Shown here in pieces: positions 1-7,335 of a stretch of DNA of 10,467 bases. Every line of letters begins with the position of its first letter. Positions within the stretch are counted from its first letter, which is position 1. Location of the stretch: NCBI GenBank assembly GCA_910579605.1, contig CAJTUG010000024.1, forward strand, positions 1-10,467, read 5' to 3'. This DNA is from an uncultured Muribaculaceae bacterium. Lineage in GTDB: Bacteria > Bacteroidota > Bacteroidia > Bacteroidales > Muribaculaceae. The position numbers and the translations under genes are program-made. The notes under the pieces were generated by a model that saw only the letters and a list, made by a program, of their open reading frames with translations, was not told the origin of the DNA and made no database searches.

Positions 1-41
1 GGAACCGGAATCCTTTATTCTATCCATTGAACTACGGATGC
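1..41 (-). tRNA. tRNA-Arg (CCG anticodon), 5' part only
   Basis: Read on the - strand from base 41, the sequence gives the first 41 nucleotides of a tRNA. The acceptor strand is GCATCCG, followed by TA. A four-pair D stem (GTTC with GAAT, including one G-T pair) closes a loop containing GG. The anticodon stem begins AAGGA and pairs with TCC after the loop TTCCGGT. The loop has T33 in place and the anticodon CCG at window bases 8-6, so it reads the arginine codon CGG. The rest of the anticodon stem, the variable loop, the T arm and the 3' acceptor strand lie outside the window. It is transcribed away from the protein genes. Confidence 0.85.
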
Positions 42-48
42 GAGAATT

Positions 49-82
49 TTTGTGCAAAAGTAATCTTTTTTTTGTAGTTTTG
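49..82 (+). promoter_or_regulatory. Bacteroidetes-type promoter for the ung operon
   Basis: TAGTTTTG at 75-82 matches the -7 consensus TAnnTTTG. A TTTG at 49-52 lies 22 bases upstream, one base longer than the usual 19-21. Transcription would start near base 88, about two dozen bases before the ATG at 112. The site overlaps the oppositely directed tRNA promoter. No Shine-Dalgarno sequence stands out in the short leader apart from a weak GAGG directly before the ATG. Confidence 0.5.
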
Positions 83-85
83 CAA
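55..85 (-). promoter_or_regulatory. Bacteroidetes-type promoter for the tRNA-Arg gene
   Basis: On the - strand, TACTTTTG at 62-55 matches the Bacteroidetes -7 consensus TAnnTTTG. A TTG at 85-83 sits 20 bases upstream, which is the usual -33 spacing. The -7 element ends 13 bases before the tRNA 5' end at base 41, so a short leader is expected. The site is called from consensus match and spacing only. Confidence 0.5.
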
Positions 86-111
86 GAAATTTATGCTTTA
101 ACAACTTGAGG

Positions 112-783
112 ATGGACGTAAAAATTGAAAGCGGATGGAAAGAAGCGCTTTCCGAAGAATGGCAAAAGCCTTATTTTGCACAGCTTACCGACTTTGTAAG
201 GGCTGCATATGCCCACGGCACAGTATATCCACCGGCATCAAGGATTTTCGCAGCTTTCGACGCCTGCCCGTTCAAGGATGTCAAAGTGGTTATACTCGGG
301 CAAGACCCATACCATGAACCAGGCCAAGCCAACGGACTGTGTTTCTCGGTACTTCCCGGAGTGCCGAAGCCTCCGTCGCTAATAAATATTTTCAAAGAGA
401 TGGCCAACGATCTGGGTGTAGACGAAAGTTGCATCCCCCAAGGCGACCTAAGCTACCTTGCACAGCAGGGTGTCCTGCTTCTCAATGCCACGCTCACTGT
501 AGAAGCCCACCGTGCCGGTTCTCACCAAGGCCGGGGTTGGGAGACATTTACCGATGCTGCCATATCGGCTCTAAACCAACACCGCGAAGGAATAGTATTC
601 CTTCTGTGGGGTTCTTACGCTATACGCAAAGGGGCTATAATAGACAGGACAAAGCATCTTGTGCTCACATCGCCACACCCGTCGCCACTCTCGGCCTACC
701 GCGGATTCTTTGGCAACAAACATTTTTCCGCAGCCAACAACTATCTTGAATCCAAAGGAAAAAGTCCGATAAAATGGCTCTGA
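112..783 (+). CDS. ung: Uracil-DNA glycosylase, family 1
   Basis: This enzyme removes uracil from DNA by cutting the N-glycosidic bond, the first step of base excision repair in the cytoplasm. The 223-residue product is close to the usual family length (E. coli Ung has 229). The family-1 water-activating motif GQDPYH is present, with the catalytic Asp at residue 65. The DNA-intercalation motif HPSPLSAYRGFFG carries the second catalytic residue, His189. The uracil-binding LLLNATLTVE and the LLWGSYA segments are also intact. The ATG at 112 is chosen; an in-frame TTG at 106 would add only two residues (MR) and is a weaker start. The last 10 bases overlap the start of the next gene, so the two are probably co-transcribed and may be translationally coupled. 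Function is well supported by intact motifs. Confidence 0.96.
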   Translation: MDVKIESGWKEALSEEWQKPYFAQLTDFVRAAYAHGTVYPPASRIFAAFDACPFKDVKVVILGQDPYHEPGQANGLCFSVLPGVPKPPSLINIFKEMANDLGVDESCIPQGDLSYLAQQGVLLLNATLTVEAHRAGSHQGRGWETFTDAAISALNQHREGIVFLLWGSYAIRKGAIIDRTKHLVLTSPHPSPLSAYRGFFGNKHFSAANNYLESKGKSPIKWL

Positions 784-2036
784 GGTATATTTTTTTATTT
801 GCAATATTTGCATGCCCATCTATCTACTCCATCCCTCCTGCAGATACGATGACGGGAGTTTTCGACGAACGTATAAAATCGCTTAGGATACATGCTTTAG
901 ACGACGACTTCGGATTGCCGGTTACCGTATTGGGGACAGGAAGCCAAATTTTAGTGGAATTTGACCATTTAGCAGAAGAACGTGAATATTTCCGGTATTC
1001 TCTCACCCACTGCAATGCATTCTGGCAACCATCGGGACTGGTCGAATCCGAATTTTTAGATGGATTCAACGAAGGTACTATAGAAGATTTCGAATACTCC
1101 CAAGCGACCACCGTACATTATGTGCATTACACGCTTGCCATCCCCAATCAAGACATATACCCTAAAGTGTCGGGGAATTACCTGCTGAAAATTTATCCGG
1201 AGCATGAACCAGATTCTATTTTTCTGCAATGCCGATTTATGGTTAGCGAACAAACAGCTCTGGTTCAAGCAGAGGTTACTACAAACACCGACTATGGCCT
1301 CAACAACCGCTACCAACAGTTGGCTATAACAGTTGATACAGAACGCGCCGACGTAGACGATAAATTCAATGACCTCCTTGTCGTTATAGGACAAAACGGA
1401 CGCTTAGACAGCGAGCAACTCCTGCGGCAACCACTGCGACTCCAAGGCAGCAAGCTCGTCTACGAGCACCAACCAAACCTTATTTTTGATGCCGGCAACG
1501 AATATCGCCGCATGGAGATTATAAACGACCAATACCCAACCATGGGAGTAGACCACATAGAGCTACATCCTCCTTACTACCACTATGTCTTATATACAGA
1601 CACTCCACGAAACAACGAAATATATAACTACGACCAAACACAGCATGGCAGATATTTCATAAGGCAATACAATTCACAGAACAGCGACACTGAAGCCGAC
1701 TATGGAGTAGCACATTTCACACTTGACTACCAAGGAGCACCAGGCGATATGGTGTTTCTTGACGGAGATTTCACGCAAAGGCGCTTCGACCCCAACTCGC
1801 GAATGGTATACAATCCATCAACCGGCCTTTACGAGCGTTCCATGCTTTTGAAACAAGGCGCATACAACTACCAGTATTTAGTGGTTCCACAAGGTGGTAA
1901 ACGCGGCTACACCGCACAGATTGAAGGAGACAAATACCAAACCGAGAACGAATATTTCATACGAGTCTACCACAGGCGCCCAGGCGAGCGCTACGACCGA
2001 CTCATTGGAGTAGCGGCAATACAAAGCAGACCATAG
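774..2036 (+). CDS. DUF5103 / type IX secretion Plug-like protein
   Basis: The 420-residue product resembles the DUF5103 family, whose first domain is named T9SS plug. In Flavobacterium, a protein of this kind occupies the periplasmic end of the SprA outer-membrane translocon. Visible hallmarks are the pattern YSLTHCNAFWQPS near residue 75, then SEFLDGFNEG, and VHYVHYTLAIPN near residue 115. Residues 1-19 form a likely Sec signal peptide (hydrophobic stretch RYIFLFAIFACPSIYS), so the protein is exported. Residues about 314-372, with FLDGDFTQRRFDPNSRM and YNYQYLVV, look like an E-set/CBM48-type beta-sandwich, which closes DUF5103 proteins. The start codon lies 10 bases inside ung. I saw no truncation. 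Family assignment is fairly sure; a role in T9SS depends on the genome also encoding SprA, which cannot be seen here. Confidence 0.85.
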   Translation: MALRYIFLFAIFACPSIYSIPPADTMTGVFDERIKSLRIHALDDDFGLPVTVLGTGSQILVEFDHLAEEREYFRYSLTHCNAFWQPSGLVESEFLDGFNEGTIEDFEYSQATTVHYVHYTLAIPNQDIYPKVSGNYLLKIYPEHEPDSIFLQCRFMVSEQTALVQAEVTTNTDYGLNNRYQQLAITVDTERADVDDKFNDLLVVIGQNGRLDSEQLLRQPLRLQGSKLVYEHQPNLIFDAGNEYRRMEIINDQYPTMGVDHIELHPPYYHYVLYTDTPRNNEIYNYDQTQHGRYFIRQYNSQNSDTEADYGVAHFTLDYQGAPGDMVFLDGDFTQRRFDPNSRMVYNPSTGLYERSMLLKQGAYNYQYLVVPQGGKRGYTAQIEGDKYQTENEYFIRVYHRRPGERYDRLIGVAAIQSRP

Positions 2037-2072
2037 CAAGCTCCACACTATAATAAATCTAAATACGACAAT

Positions 2073-2669
2073 ATGCTCCAGATAAAAAATACTCTTGTAA
2101 GTCTCGATTTGGTTGAACGTTTTTTTTGCTGCGACCTCGGCAAATGTAAAGGTCAGTGTTGCCTTGAAGGTGATGCCGGCGCTCCCGTCTCGGAAGAAGA
2201 AGACAAAAAGATCCAAAGCCTGCTTCCTGAAATATGGAACGATCTATTGCCTGCAGCGCGCCGTGAAATAGAAGAAAACGGCACAAGCTACCTTGACCCC
2301 GAAGGAGAAAGAGTGACCCAACTCGTAGAAGGCGGCACTTGTGTTTTTGCGACCATCACTCCCGACGGCCAATGGATTTGCGCCATAGAACAAGCATATC
2401 GGCAAGGTCGAGTAGATTTCTACAAGCCCATATCCTGCCATCTTTATCCTGTGCGACTCAAGGAGTTCCCCTCCTTTACGGCAGTAAATTATCACAGGTG
2501 GAAAATCTGTGGAGCGGCAGAGGTTTTAGGACGGGCAAAAGGGATTAGAGCATATAAATTTTTAGAAGCACCTTTGCGACGCAAATTCGGAGATGAATGG
2601 TATGAAGAGCTTGAACTCACTTGTCAAGAATACCTCAAGCAATACCCCGATGGACTTACACCCGATTGA
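2073..2669 (+). CDS. DUF3109 family cysteine-rich protein
   Basis: The 198-residue protein matches the DUF3109 family by its N-terminal cysteine cluster, Cys19-Cys20, Cys25 and Cys29-Cys30 (FFCCDLGKCKGQCCLEG). Further cysteines are at about 90 (GGTCVF), 103 (WICAIEQAY), 122 (KPISCHLYPVR), 146 and 184. The spacing recalls the CxxC-rich YkgJ/UPF0153 proteins, thought to bind zinc or iron, so a metal or iron-sulfur site is likely (inference). There is no signal peptide or membrane segment, so it is probably cytoplasmic. The biochemical function of the family is not known to me. It follows the Plug-like gene by 36 bases with no promoter-like site between, and is likely the last gene of the ung transcript. 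The ATG at 2073 fits the conserved beginning MLQIKNTLVSLDLVE. Confidence 0.85.
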   Translation: MLQIKNTLVSLDLVERFFCCDLGKCKGQCCLEGDAGAPVSEEEDKKIQSLLPEIWNDLLPAARREIEENGTSYLDPEGERVTQLVEGGTCVFATITPDGQWICAIEQAYRQGRVDFYKPISCHLYPVRLKEFPSFTAVNYHRWKICGAAEVLGRAKGIRAYKFLEAPLRRKFGDEWYEELELTCQEYLKQYPDGLTPD

Positions 2670-2725
2670 ACGAACATATATAAAAAAACTTGCATTACCG
2701 CAAAAGCGCCGATAGCTGCTAATAA

Positions 2726-2754
2726 TTTGGAATATCGATGCTTGGCTTTCCAAA
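2726..2754. repeat. Inverted repeat, 7-bp arms
   Basis: TTTGGAA at 2726-2732 is the exact reverse complement of TTCCAAA at 2748-2754, with a 15-base loop. The flanks (AATAAT before, AATAATT after) extend the symmetry imperfectly. It lies 57 bases after the DUF3109 stop codon. It could be a weak transcript-end hairpin, a protein-binding site, or chance in AT-rich DNA. Confidence 0.4.
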
Positions 2755-2774
2755 GTTCAAATAATTAGGCCGAA

Positions 2775-2792
2775 CAAATATCCAAATATTTG
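2775..2792. repeat. Palindrome CAAATAT-N4-ATATTTG
   Basis: Two perfect 7-base arms, CAAATAT (2775-2781) and ATATTTG (2786-2792), are separated by CCAA. A further TATTTG follows at 2793-2798, so the right half-site is nearly repeated. The palindrome lies about 75 bases upstream of the promoter-like -7 element, where a regulator could bind. Its AT content makes a stable RNA hairpin unlikely, so an operator is a better guess than a terminator, though chance is possible. Confidence 0.4.
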
Positions 2793-2840
2793 TATTTGAA
2801 TATTAAAAGATGTTTACACAGGCAACATTTACGAAAAAAA

Positions 2841-2873
2841 TTTAGGTAATCTTTAAAATTTGTTTTACCTTTG
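2841..2873 (+). promoter_or_regulatory. Promoter of the amidase operon
   Basis: TACCTTTG at 2866-2873 matches the Bacteroidetes -7 consensus TAnnTTTG. TTTA at 2841-2844, 21 bases upstream, is a one-mismatch -33 element. Transcription would begin near 2880 and give a leader of roughly 45 bases before the ATG at 2924. No other TAnnTTTG site was noticed between the later genes, so this site probably serves all five genes to the window end. Confidence 0.5.
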
Positions 2874-2923
2874 TGGAACAAGTGCCATGCAAAAGGCATA
2901 AAACCATAAATCTAAAACAAAGG

Positions 2924-5848
2924 ATGAGATTTTTTAAAGTATTAGCCGTTACTCTGTTGTTGGCAGTAAATCAGCCGGTTTTCGCAGGATTACAAGAAGA
3001 TGCGATAGCCCGCACGGCTGCTGCATACCTTCCGGGGACTACAGGATTTGGCACGGTAAAGGTTGAGAAAGTAAATATCAACAAACAAAAGCGCACAATT
3101 ACCGTAAAACTCAACGAAAATGCATCTTATATCCCCTTTGACCAAGAGTCCTACAAAAATTTCAAGAAAGATTGTATGGCTGCTCTAGGAAGCCAATACT
3201 CAGGATATAAACTTTCTCTATATGCAGGAAAGAACAACATGGATAAACTTGTTCTTTTCGCGCCTAAAAAAAATCTCGCACCCAAAGAACGTCATCCGTT
3301 TATCGTAAAAAAAGACGCCGTAGCAGCCCCCCAGGGACTTGACGGAGCCAATATAGCGGTATGGCAAAGCCATGGCTGGTATTTCGAGCCAAAACTCAAC
3401 CGTTGGGAATGGCAACGTGCCAGAATATTCCAGACTGTGGAGGATCTCTATACCCAAAGCTACGTCATGCCTTTCCTCATGCCTATGTTGGAAAATGCCG
3501 GAGCCAATGTAATGAGTCCGCGCGAACGCGACACCAACCTCACAGAAATCATCATAGACAACGACGGCAAGTTATCTCAAGGTATATATGCCGAAGAAGG
3601 ATCTTGGACGAATGGCGGAGAAGGTTTTGCCTATGTTTCTGAAATTCTCAAAAACGGAGACCACCCGTTTTCTTCCGGCACAGCACGAAAAGCAAAAACT
3701 ACCGGCAGCGTAAAATCTGACGCAAAAGCGACTTGGACCGCCGACATCCCCAAGGCAGATACATATGCCGTATATGTGAGCTACGAGCAAAATCCCGGAA
3801 ACACTCCCGCAGCAAATTACCGTATAAATGCAGCCGACGGCATCCACGAAATAACAGTAAACCAACAGATGGGCGGAGGCACATGGATTTACCTCGGCCA
3901 CTACCCTCTTGCAGCAGGTAAGCAAACAATTGTAGAACTTGACAATGCCGGGGGAAAACATGGCCAAACCATATCGGCCGATGCTGTAAAAATAGGTGGC
4001 GGCAAAGGTAATGTTGCAAGAATAGTAAAAGAGCCGCTTGACGACATTGATTATCAGTACGTCACCAGCGGATACCCGAGATTCGTGGAAGGTGCACGGT
4101 ATTTCCTACAATGGGCAGGAGCTCCCGACAGCGTTTTCACACCGAGCGATTATGTAAACGACTATGGAGACGACTATAAATCGCGCGGTTTATGGGTTAA
4201 CTGGCTGGCAGGAGGTTCGTCTATGCTTCCCGATCAGAAAGGCCTCAATATTCCCGTCGATTTGAGTTTTGCATTTCATTCCGATGCAGGCACAACAATG
4301 AACGATTCGATCATAGGCACTTTAGGCATATATTGTACTGAAGGCCAAACGACCGGCAATGGTTCTTCGCGTCTTGCAAGCCGTGATTTAACAGACTTGA
4401 TAATGACAAATATCGTAGACGATGTCCGTGCCACTTTTGAGCCAAATTGGACACGTCGTGGCATGTGGGACAAAAGCTATTTCGAAGCTCGAGTTCCCGG
4501 TGTTCCGGCAATGCTCTTAGAGCTTCTCTCCCACCAGAATTTTGCAGATATGTCATATGGTCTTGATCCGGCATTCCGCTTCGTTGTATCTCGAGCAGTA
4601 TACAAAGGAATGCTGAAATTCCTTGCGCAACGAGATGGTCGCAAATATGTAGTGCAACCACTGCCAGTAAAGAGTTTCGCTATTTCAAAAAGCGAGCCCG
4701 ACCAATACCGACTATCTTGGGCAGAGCAGGTAGATTCTCTTGAAGATACAGCTCATCCTTCATATTATATTGTTGAAGAACGTATTGCCGACGGGGCCTT
4801 TAAACCCGTGGCACAAGTGGAAAAGCCAGAGTATACAACCACGGTTACCGATTCAGAAATACATTCCTACCGCATCGTAGCTGCTAATGCAGGCGGCAAG
4901 GCTTTCCCCTCCGAGATCCTTGCGTTGTGCAACTTGCCAGGCGCACCTGTAATGATTGTCAACGGCTTTACAAGGGTCAGTGCTCCCGACCGCTTCGATT
5001 CGGGAGAGATAGCAGGTTTTTATGATGCAAAAGACCACGGAGTCCCCTATATAAACGACATCTCATTTATTGGCAGCATGTTTGAATTCCGCAGAGATAT
5101 CCCTTGGATGGATGATGACGCTGCCGGTTTCGGAGCTTCGCGAGCAAACTATGAAGATAAAGAAATAGCAGGGAATACTTTTGATTACGTTTATACCCAT
5201 GGCCAAGCCATTTCTGCGACAGGAACTGGTTTCGTATCATCAAGCGTTGAAGCCTTTGCAAACTCCACAGAAAACTATGCGATAGTAGATCTCATCTTGG
5301 GCAAGCAGAAAGAAATAGCCCAAGGCCGGGGAGTTTACGGCACACGCTTCAAAGCATTCCCCACAGCATTGCAAAACCGCATGGCTGCCATGGCAAAAAA
5401 CGGAACCGGATTTTTCGTCAGTGGTGCATATGTAGCAACAGATATTTGGGATAATCCATATTCCGACGAAGCAACCATGGAGGCCGACAAGAAATTTGCC
5501 AACAACATATTGGGCTTTAATTGGCGCGTAGGACAAGCATCGGTTACCGGTGAGGCCTACGAGGTGCCCTCACGTTTCAAAGCCTTTACAGGAGGCGACT
5601 ACAGCTTCAACAACGAGCTCAACGGCGACTGCTATGTAGTAGAATCCCCCGATTCGTTTTATCCTGCCGACAATAAAACAGGAGCTACCATAATGCGGTA
5701 TACCGAGAACAATTTAATAGCCGGGACGGCCTTCAACCCCGGCACACATAAAGCTTGCACTATAGGCTTCCCCTTCGAGACCATCAAAAGCCAAGAAGCC
5801 CGCAAGCACCTCATGGCGCAAGTACTCAACTTTTTACAAAACAAATAA
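2924..5848 (+). CDS. Exported Amidase_3-like protein with inserted golvesin/Xly-type domain
   Basis: The 974-residue protein begins with a Sec signal peptide (MRFFKVLAVTLLLAVNQPVFA, probable cut after Ala21). Residues about 22-130 form an N-terminal alpha/beta domain. An N-acetylmuramoyl-L-alanine amidase (Amidase_3) fold then appears in two pieces. The first, about 140-215, has His150 in VWQSHGW and Glu173, followed by ENAGANVMSPRERDTN. The second, about 363-572, has His452 in FAFHSDAG and Glu533 in PAMLLELLSHQNF. These are the expected zinc ligands and catalytic Glu. Between the pieces, about 220-362, lies a golvesin/xanthan-lyase-type beta-sandwich (EEGSWTNGGEGFAY to ADAVKIGGG). An Fn3-like segment (about 579-676) and an unassigned 300-residue C-terminal domain follow. 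Homologues are often labelled 'xanthan lyase', which the amidase motifs do not support. The ATG at 2924 is preferred because an upstream GTG at 2873 lies inside the promoter element and would hide the signal peptide. It probably cleaves peptide from glycan in the periplasm or at the surface (inference). Confidence 0.82.
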   Translation: MRFFKVLAVTLLLAVNQPVFAGLQEDAIARTAAAYLPGTTGFGTVKVEKVNINKQKRTITVKLNENASYIPFDQESYKNFKKDCMAALGSQYSGYKLSLYAGKNNMDKLVLFAPKKNLAPKERHPFIVKKDAVAAPQGLDGANIAVWQSHGWYFEPKLNRWEWQRARIFQTVEDLYTQSYVMPFLMPMLENAGANVMSPRERDTNLTEIIIDNDGKLSQGIYAEEGSWTNGGEGFAYVSEILKNGDHPFSSGTARKAKTTGSVKSDAKATWTADIPKADTYAVYVSYEQNPGNTPAANYRINAADGIHEITVNQQMGGGTWIYLGHYPLAAGKQTIVELDNAGGKHGQTISADAVKIGGGKGNVARIVKEPLDDIDYQYVTSGYPRFVEGARYFLQWAGAPDSVFTPSDYVNDYGDDYKSRGLWVNWLAGGSSMLPDQKGLNIPVDLSFAFHSDAGTTMNDSIIGTLGIYCTEGQTTGNGSSRLASRDLTDLIMTNIVDDVRATFEPNWTRRGMWDKSYFEARVPGVPAMLLELLSHQNFADMSYGLDPAFRFVVSRAVYKGMLKFLAQRDGRKYVVQPLPVKSFAISKSEPDQYRLSWAEQVDSLEDTAHPSYYIVEERIADGAFKPVAQVEKPEYTTTVTDSEIHSYRIVAANAGGKAFPSEILALCNLPGAPVMIVNGFTRVSAPDRFDSGEIAGFYDAKDHGVPYINDISFIGSMFEFRRDIPWMDDDAAGFGASRANYEDKEIAGNTFDYVYTHGQAISATGTGFVSSSVEAFANSTENYAIVDLILGKQKEIAQGRGVYGTRFKAFPTALQNRMAAMAKNGTGFFVSGAYVATDIWDNPYSDEATMEADKKFANNILGFNWRVGQASVTGEAYEVPSRFKAFTGGDYSFNNELNGDCYVVESPDSFYPADNKTGATIMRYTENNLIAGTAFNPGTHKACTIGFPFETIKSQEARKHLMAQVLNFLQNK

Positions 5849-5868
5849 ACCCTAAATAATTACCATTC

Positions 5869-7335
5869 ATGAAAACAACTATCCATTGCTTTCTCCCCTT
5901 CGTGGACGAAGCTCAGGTAAAAGCCACCGTCGAAGCCCTCAAAAAGAGCGAATTGGTGACTAAAATCACCTTGTTGGCTACCAATCCCGAAGCTGTGGCT
6001 TGCCTGGGATGCAACCTCCTCCACATCGACAGTCTCACCTCTTCTGCCACAATGAAAAAACTTGCAGAAGAAGCATCTGCCGATTATATGTTGCTCTACA
6101 CCAAGCAGAACACGTTGGTACCCGGCTATTTTGCACTTGATCGTTTTGCAAAAATTGCCGCCGACAGCAAAGCCGGTATGGTTTATGCAGACTACTACAC
6201 AGTAGTTGAAGGAAAGAAAACCAACTCGCCTGTGATCGACTACCAGTTTGGTTCACTCCGCGATGATTTCAATTTCGGTTCTGTACTGTTTTTCAACACT
6301 GTAGATTTCAAGAAAGCAGCAGCCGGGATAGACAAACAATATACCGCTGCCGGTCTTTACGACTTGCGTCTACGTTTAAGCCGCATAGCTCCTATTGTAC
6401 ACATCAACGAATATCTCTACAGCGATGTTACAATCGACAACCGCAAATCCGGGGAAAAGATTTTTGATTATGTAGACCCCAAAAACCGTGGTGTTCAAAT
6501 TGAAATGGAAGAAGCCTGCACAGCACACCTCAAAGAAATCGACGGCTATCTTGAACCAGTTTTTGAACCTATTGAATTCAATCGCGGTGATTTCAAGAAC
6601 GAAGCTTCGGTTATCATCCCGGTACGCAACCGTGTACGCACAATCAGGGATGCCATAAAGAGTGTTCTATCGCAGAAAACCGATTTTCCTTTCAACCTCA
6701 TCGTTATAGACAACCACTCTACAGACGGAACAACAGAGGCAATCGACGAATTCAAAGACGATCCCCGTGTTATCCATATCGTGCCTGAACGCGACGACCT
6801 CGGTATTGGCGGCTGCTGGAATGTTGGAGCTAATCATCCCGAAGCCGGTAAATTCTGTGTACAGCTTGACTCCGACGACGTTTATTCCGACGAAAACACC
6901 TTGGCAAAAATGGTCAAAGCTTTCTACGACAACAATTCTGCCATGGTAGTAGGCACATATATGCTTACCGATATTGACATGAACATGATTCCGCCGGGCG
7001 TAATCGACCACAAAGAATGGACTCCAGAGAACGGTCGCAATAACGCATTGCGTATTAACGGCTTGGGCGCTCCACGTGCATTCTATACACCAATGCTTCG
7101 CGAAATCCACGTGCCCAACACTTCCTATGGCGAGGACTATGCACTTGGTTTGGCATTCTCACGTCACCACCAGATTGGACGCGTATACGATGTTGTTTAC
7201 CTCTGCCGCCGTTGGGAAGACAACTCCGACGCAGCATTGGACATCAACAAGATGAACGCCAACAACTTATATAAAGATCGTATCCGCACATGGGAACTTG
7301 AAGCCCGTGTAGCTCTCAACAAAGCTAAGAAATAA
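5869..7335 (+). CDS. Glycosyltransferase family 2 protein with two GT-A-like modules
   Basis: The 488-residue protein carries a clear GT2 catalytic domain from about residue 245. This includes ASVIIPVRNRVRTI, the nucleotide-binding VIDNHSTDGT, the metal-binding DSDD at 334-337, GEDYALGLAF with the candidate base at Glu422/Asp423, and CRRWEDNSD near the end. Residues 1-230 look like a second, diverged GT-A-type module (LLATNPEAVACLG, MVYADYY, GSLRDDFNFGSVLFF) without an evident DxD. There is no signal peptide or membrane helix, so it is probably cytoplasmic. GT2 enzymes move a sugar from a nucleotide sugar to an acceptor; neither donor nor acceptor can be told here. The gene starts 20 bases after the amidase gene, and its stop codon shares one base with the next start (TAATG), suggesting coupled translation with the DUF4922 gene. 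Confidence 0.87.
   Translation: MKTTIHCFLPFVDEAQVKATVEALKKSELVTKITLLATNPEAVACLGCNLLHIDSLTSSATMKKLAEEASADYMLLYTKQNTLVPGYFALDRFAKIAADSKAGMVYADYYTVVEGKKTNSPVIDYQFGSLRDDFNFGSVLFFNTVDFKKAAAGIDKQYTAAGLYDLRLRLSRIAPIVHINEYLYSDVTIDNRKSGEKIFDYVDPKNRGVQIEMEEACTAHLKEIDGYLEPVFEPIEFNRGDFKNEASVIIPVRNRVRTIRDAIKSVLSQKTDFPFNLIVIDNHSTDGTTEAIDEFKDDPRVIHIVPERDDLGIGGCWNVGANHPEAGKFCVQLDSDDVYSDENTLAKMVKAFYDNNSAMVVGTYMLTDIDMNMIPPGVIDHKEWTPENGRNNALRINGLGAPRAFYTPMLREIHVPNTSYGEDYALGLAFSRHHQIGRVYDVVYLCRRWEDNSDAALDINKMNANNLYKDRIRTWELEARVALNKAKK

Larger units (their letters stand above)
2670..2923. other. AT-rich intergenic region between two operons
   Basis: This 254-base stretch has no credible gene. It contains two inverted repeats (2726-2754 and 2775-2792) and a promoter-like TAnnTTTG site at 2866-2873. 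No GC-rich hairpin followed by a T-run is present, so a classical intrinsic terminator for the upstream genes cannot be called. The last 40-50 bases are the likely leader of the amidase gene. Confidence 0.7.

Noticed and set aside
106..111. TTG start two codons before the ung ATG
   Set aside because: The ATG at 112 fits the usual Ung N terminus and gives the normal length; the extra two residues have no support.
2670..2725. Intrinsic terminator after the DUF3109 gene
   Set aside because: There is a run of A residues but no GC-rich hairpin followed by T residues on the + strand.
2859..2862. TTTG as the -33 element of the amidase promoter
   Set aside because: It is only three bases before the -7 element; TTTA at 2841-2844 has the right spacing.
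2873..2923. GTG start that would lengthen the amidase by 17 residues
   Set aside because: The GTG overlaps the promoter-like -7 element TACCTTTG, and the added residues (MEQVPCKRHKTINLKQR) would sit in front of a clear signal peptide beginning at the ATG at 2924.
2924..5848. Naming this gene xanthan lyase
   Set aside because: Only the inserted beta-sandwich resembles xanthan-lyase-associated domains; the catalytic-looking residues follow the Amidase_3 pattern.
6667..7110. A 147-residue open frame on the - strand
   Set aside because: It lies opposite the conserved catalytic domain of the glycosyltransferase and shows no recognisable motif.
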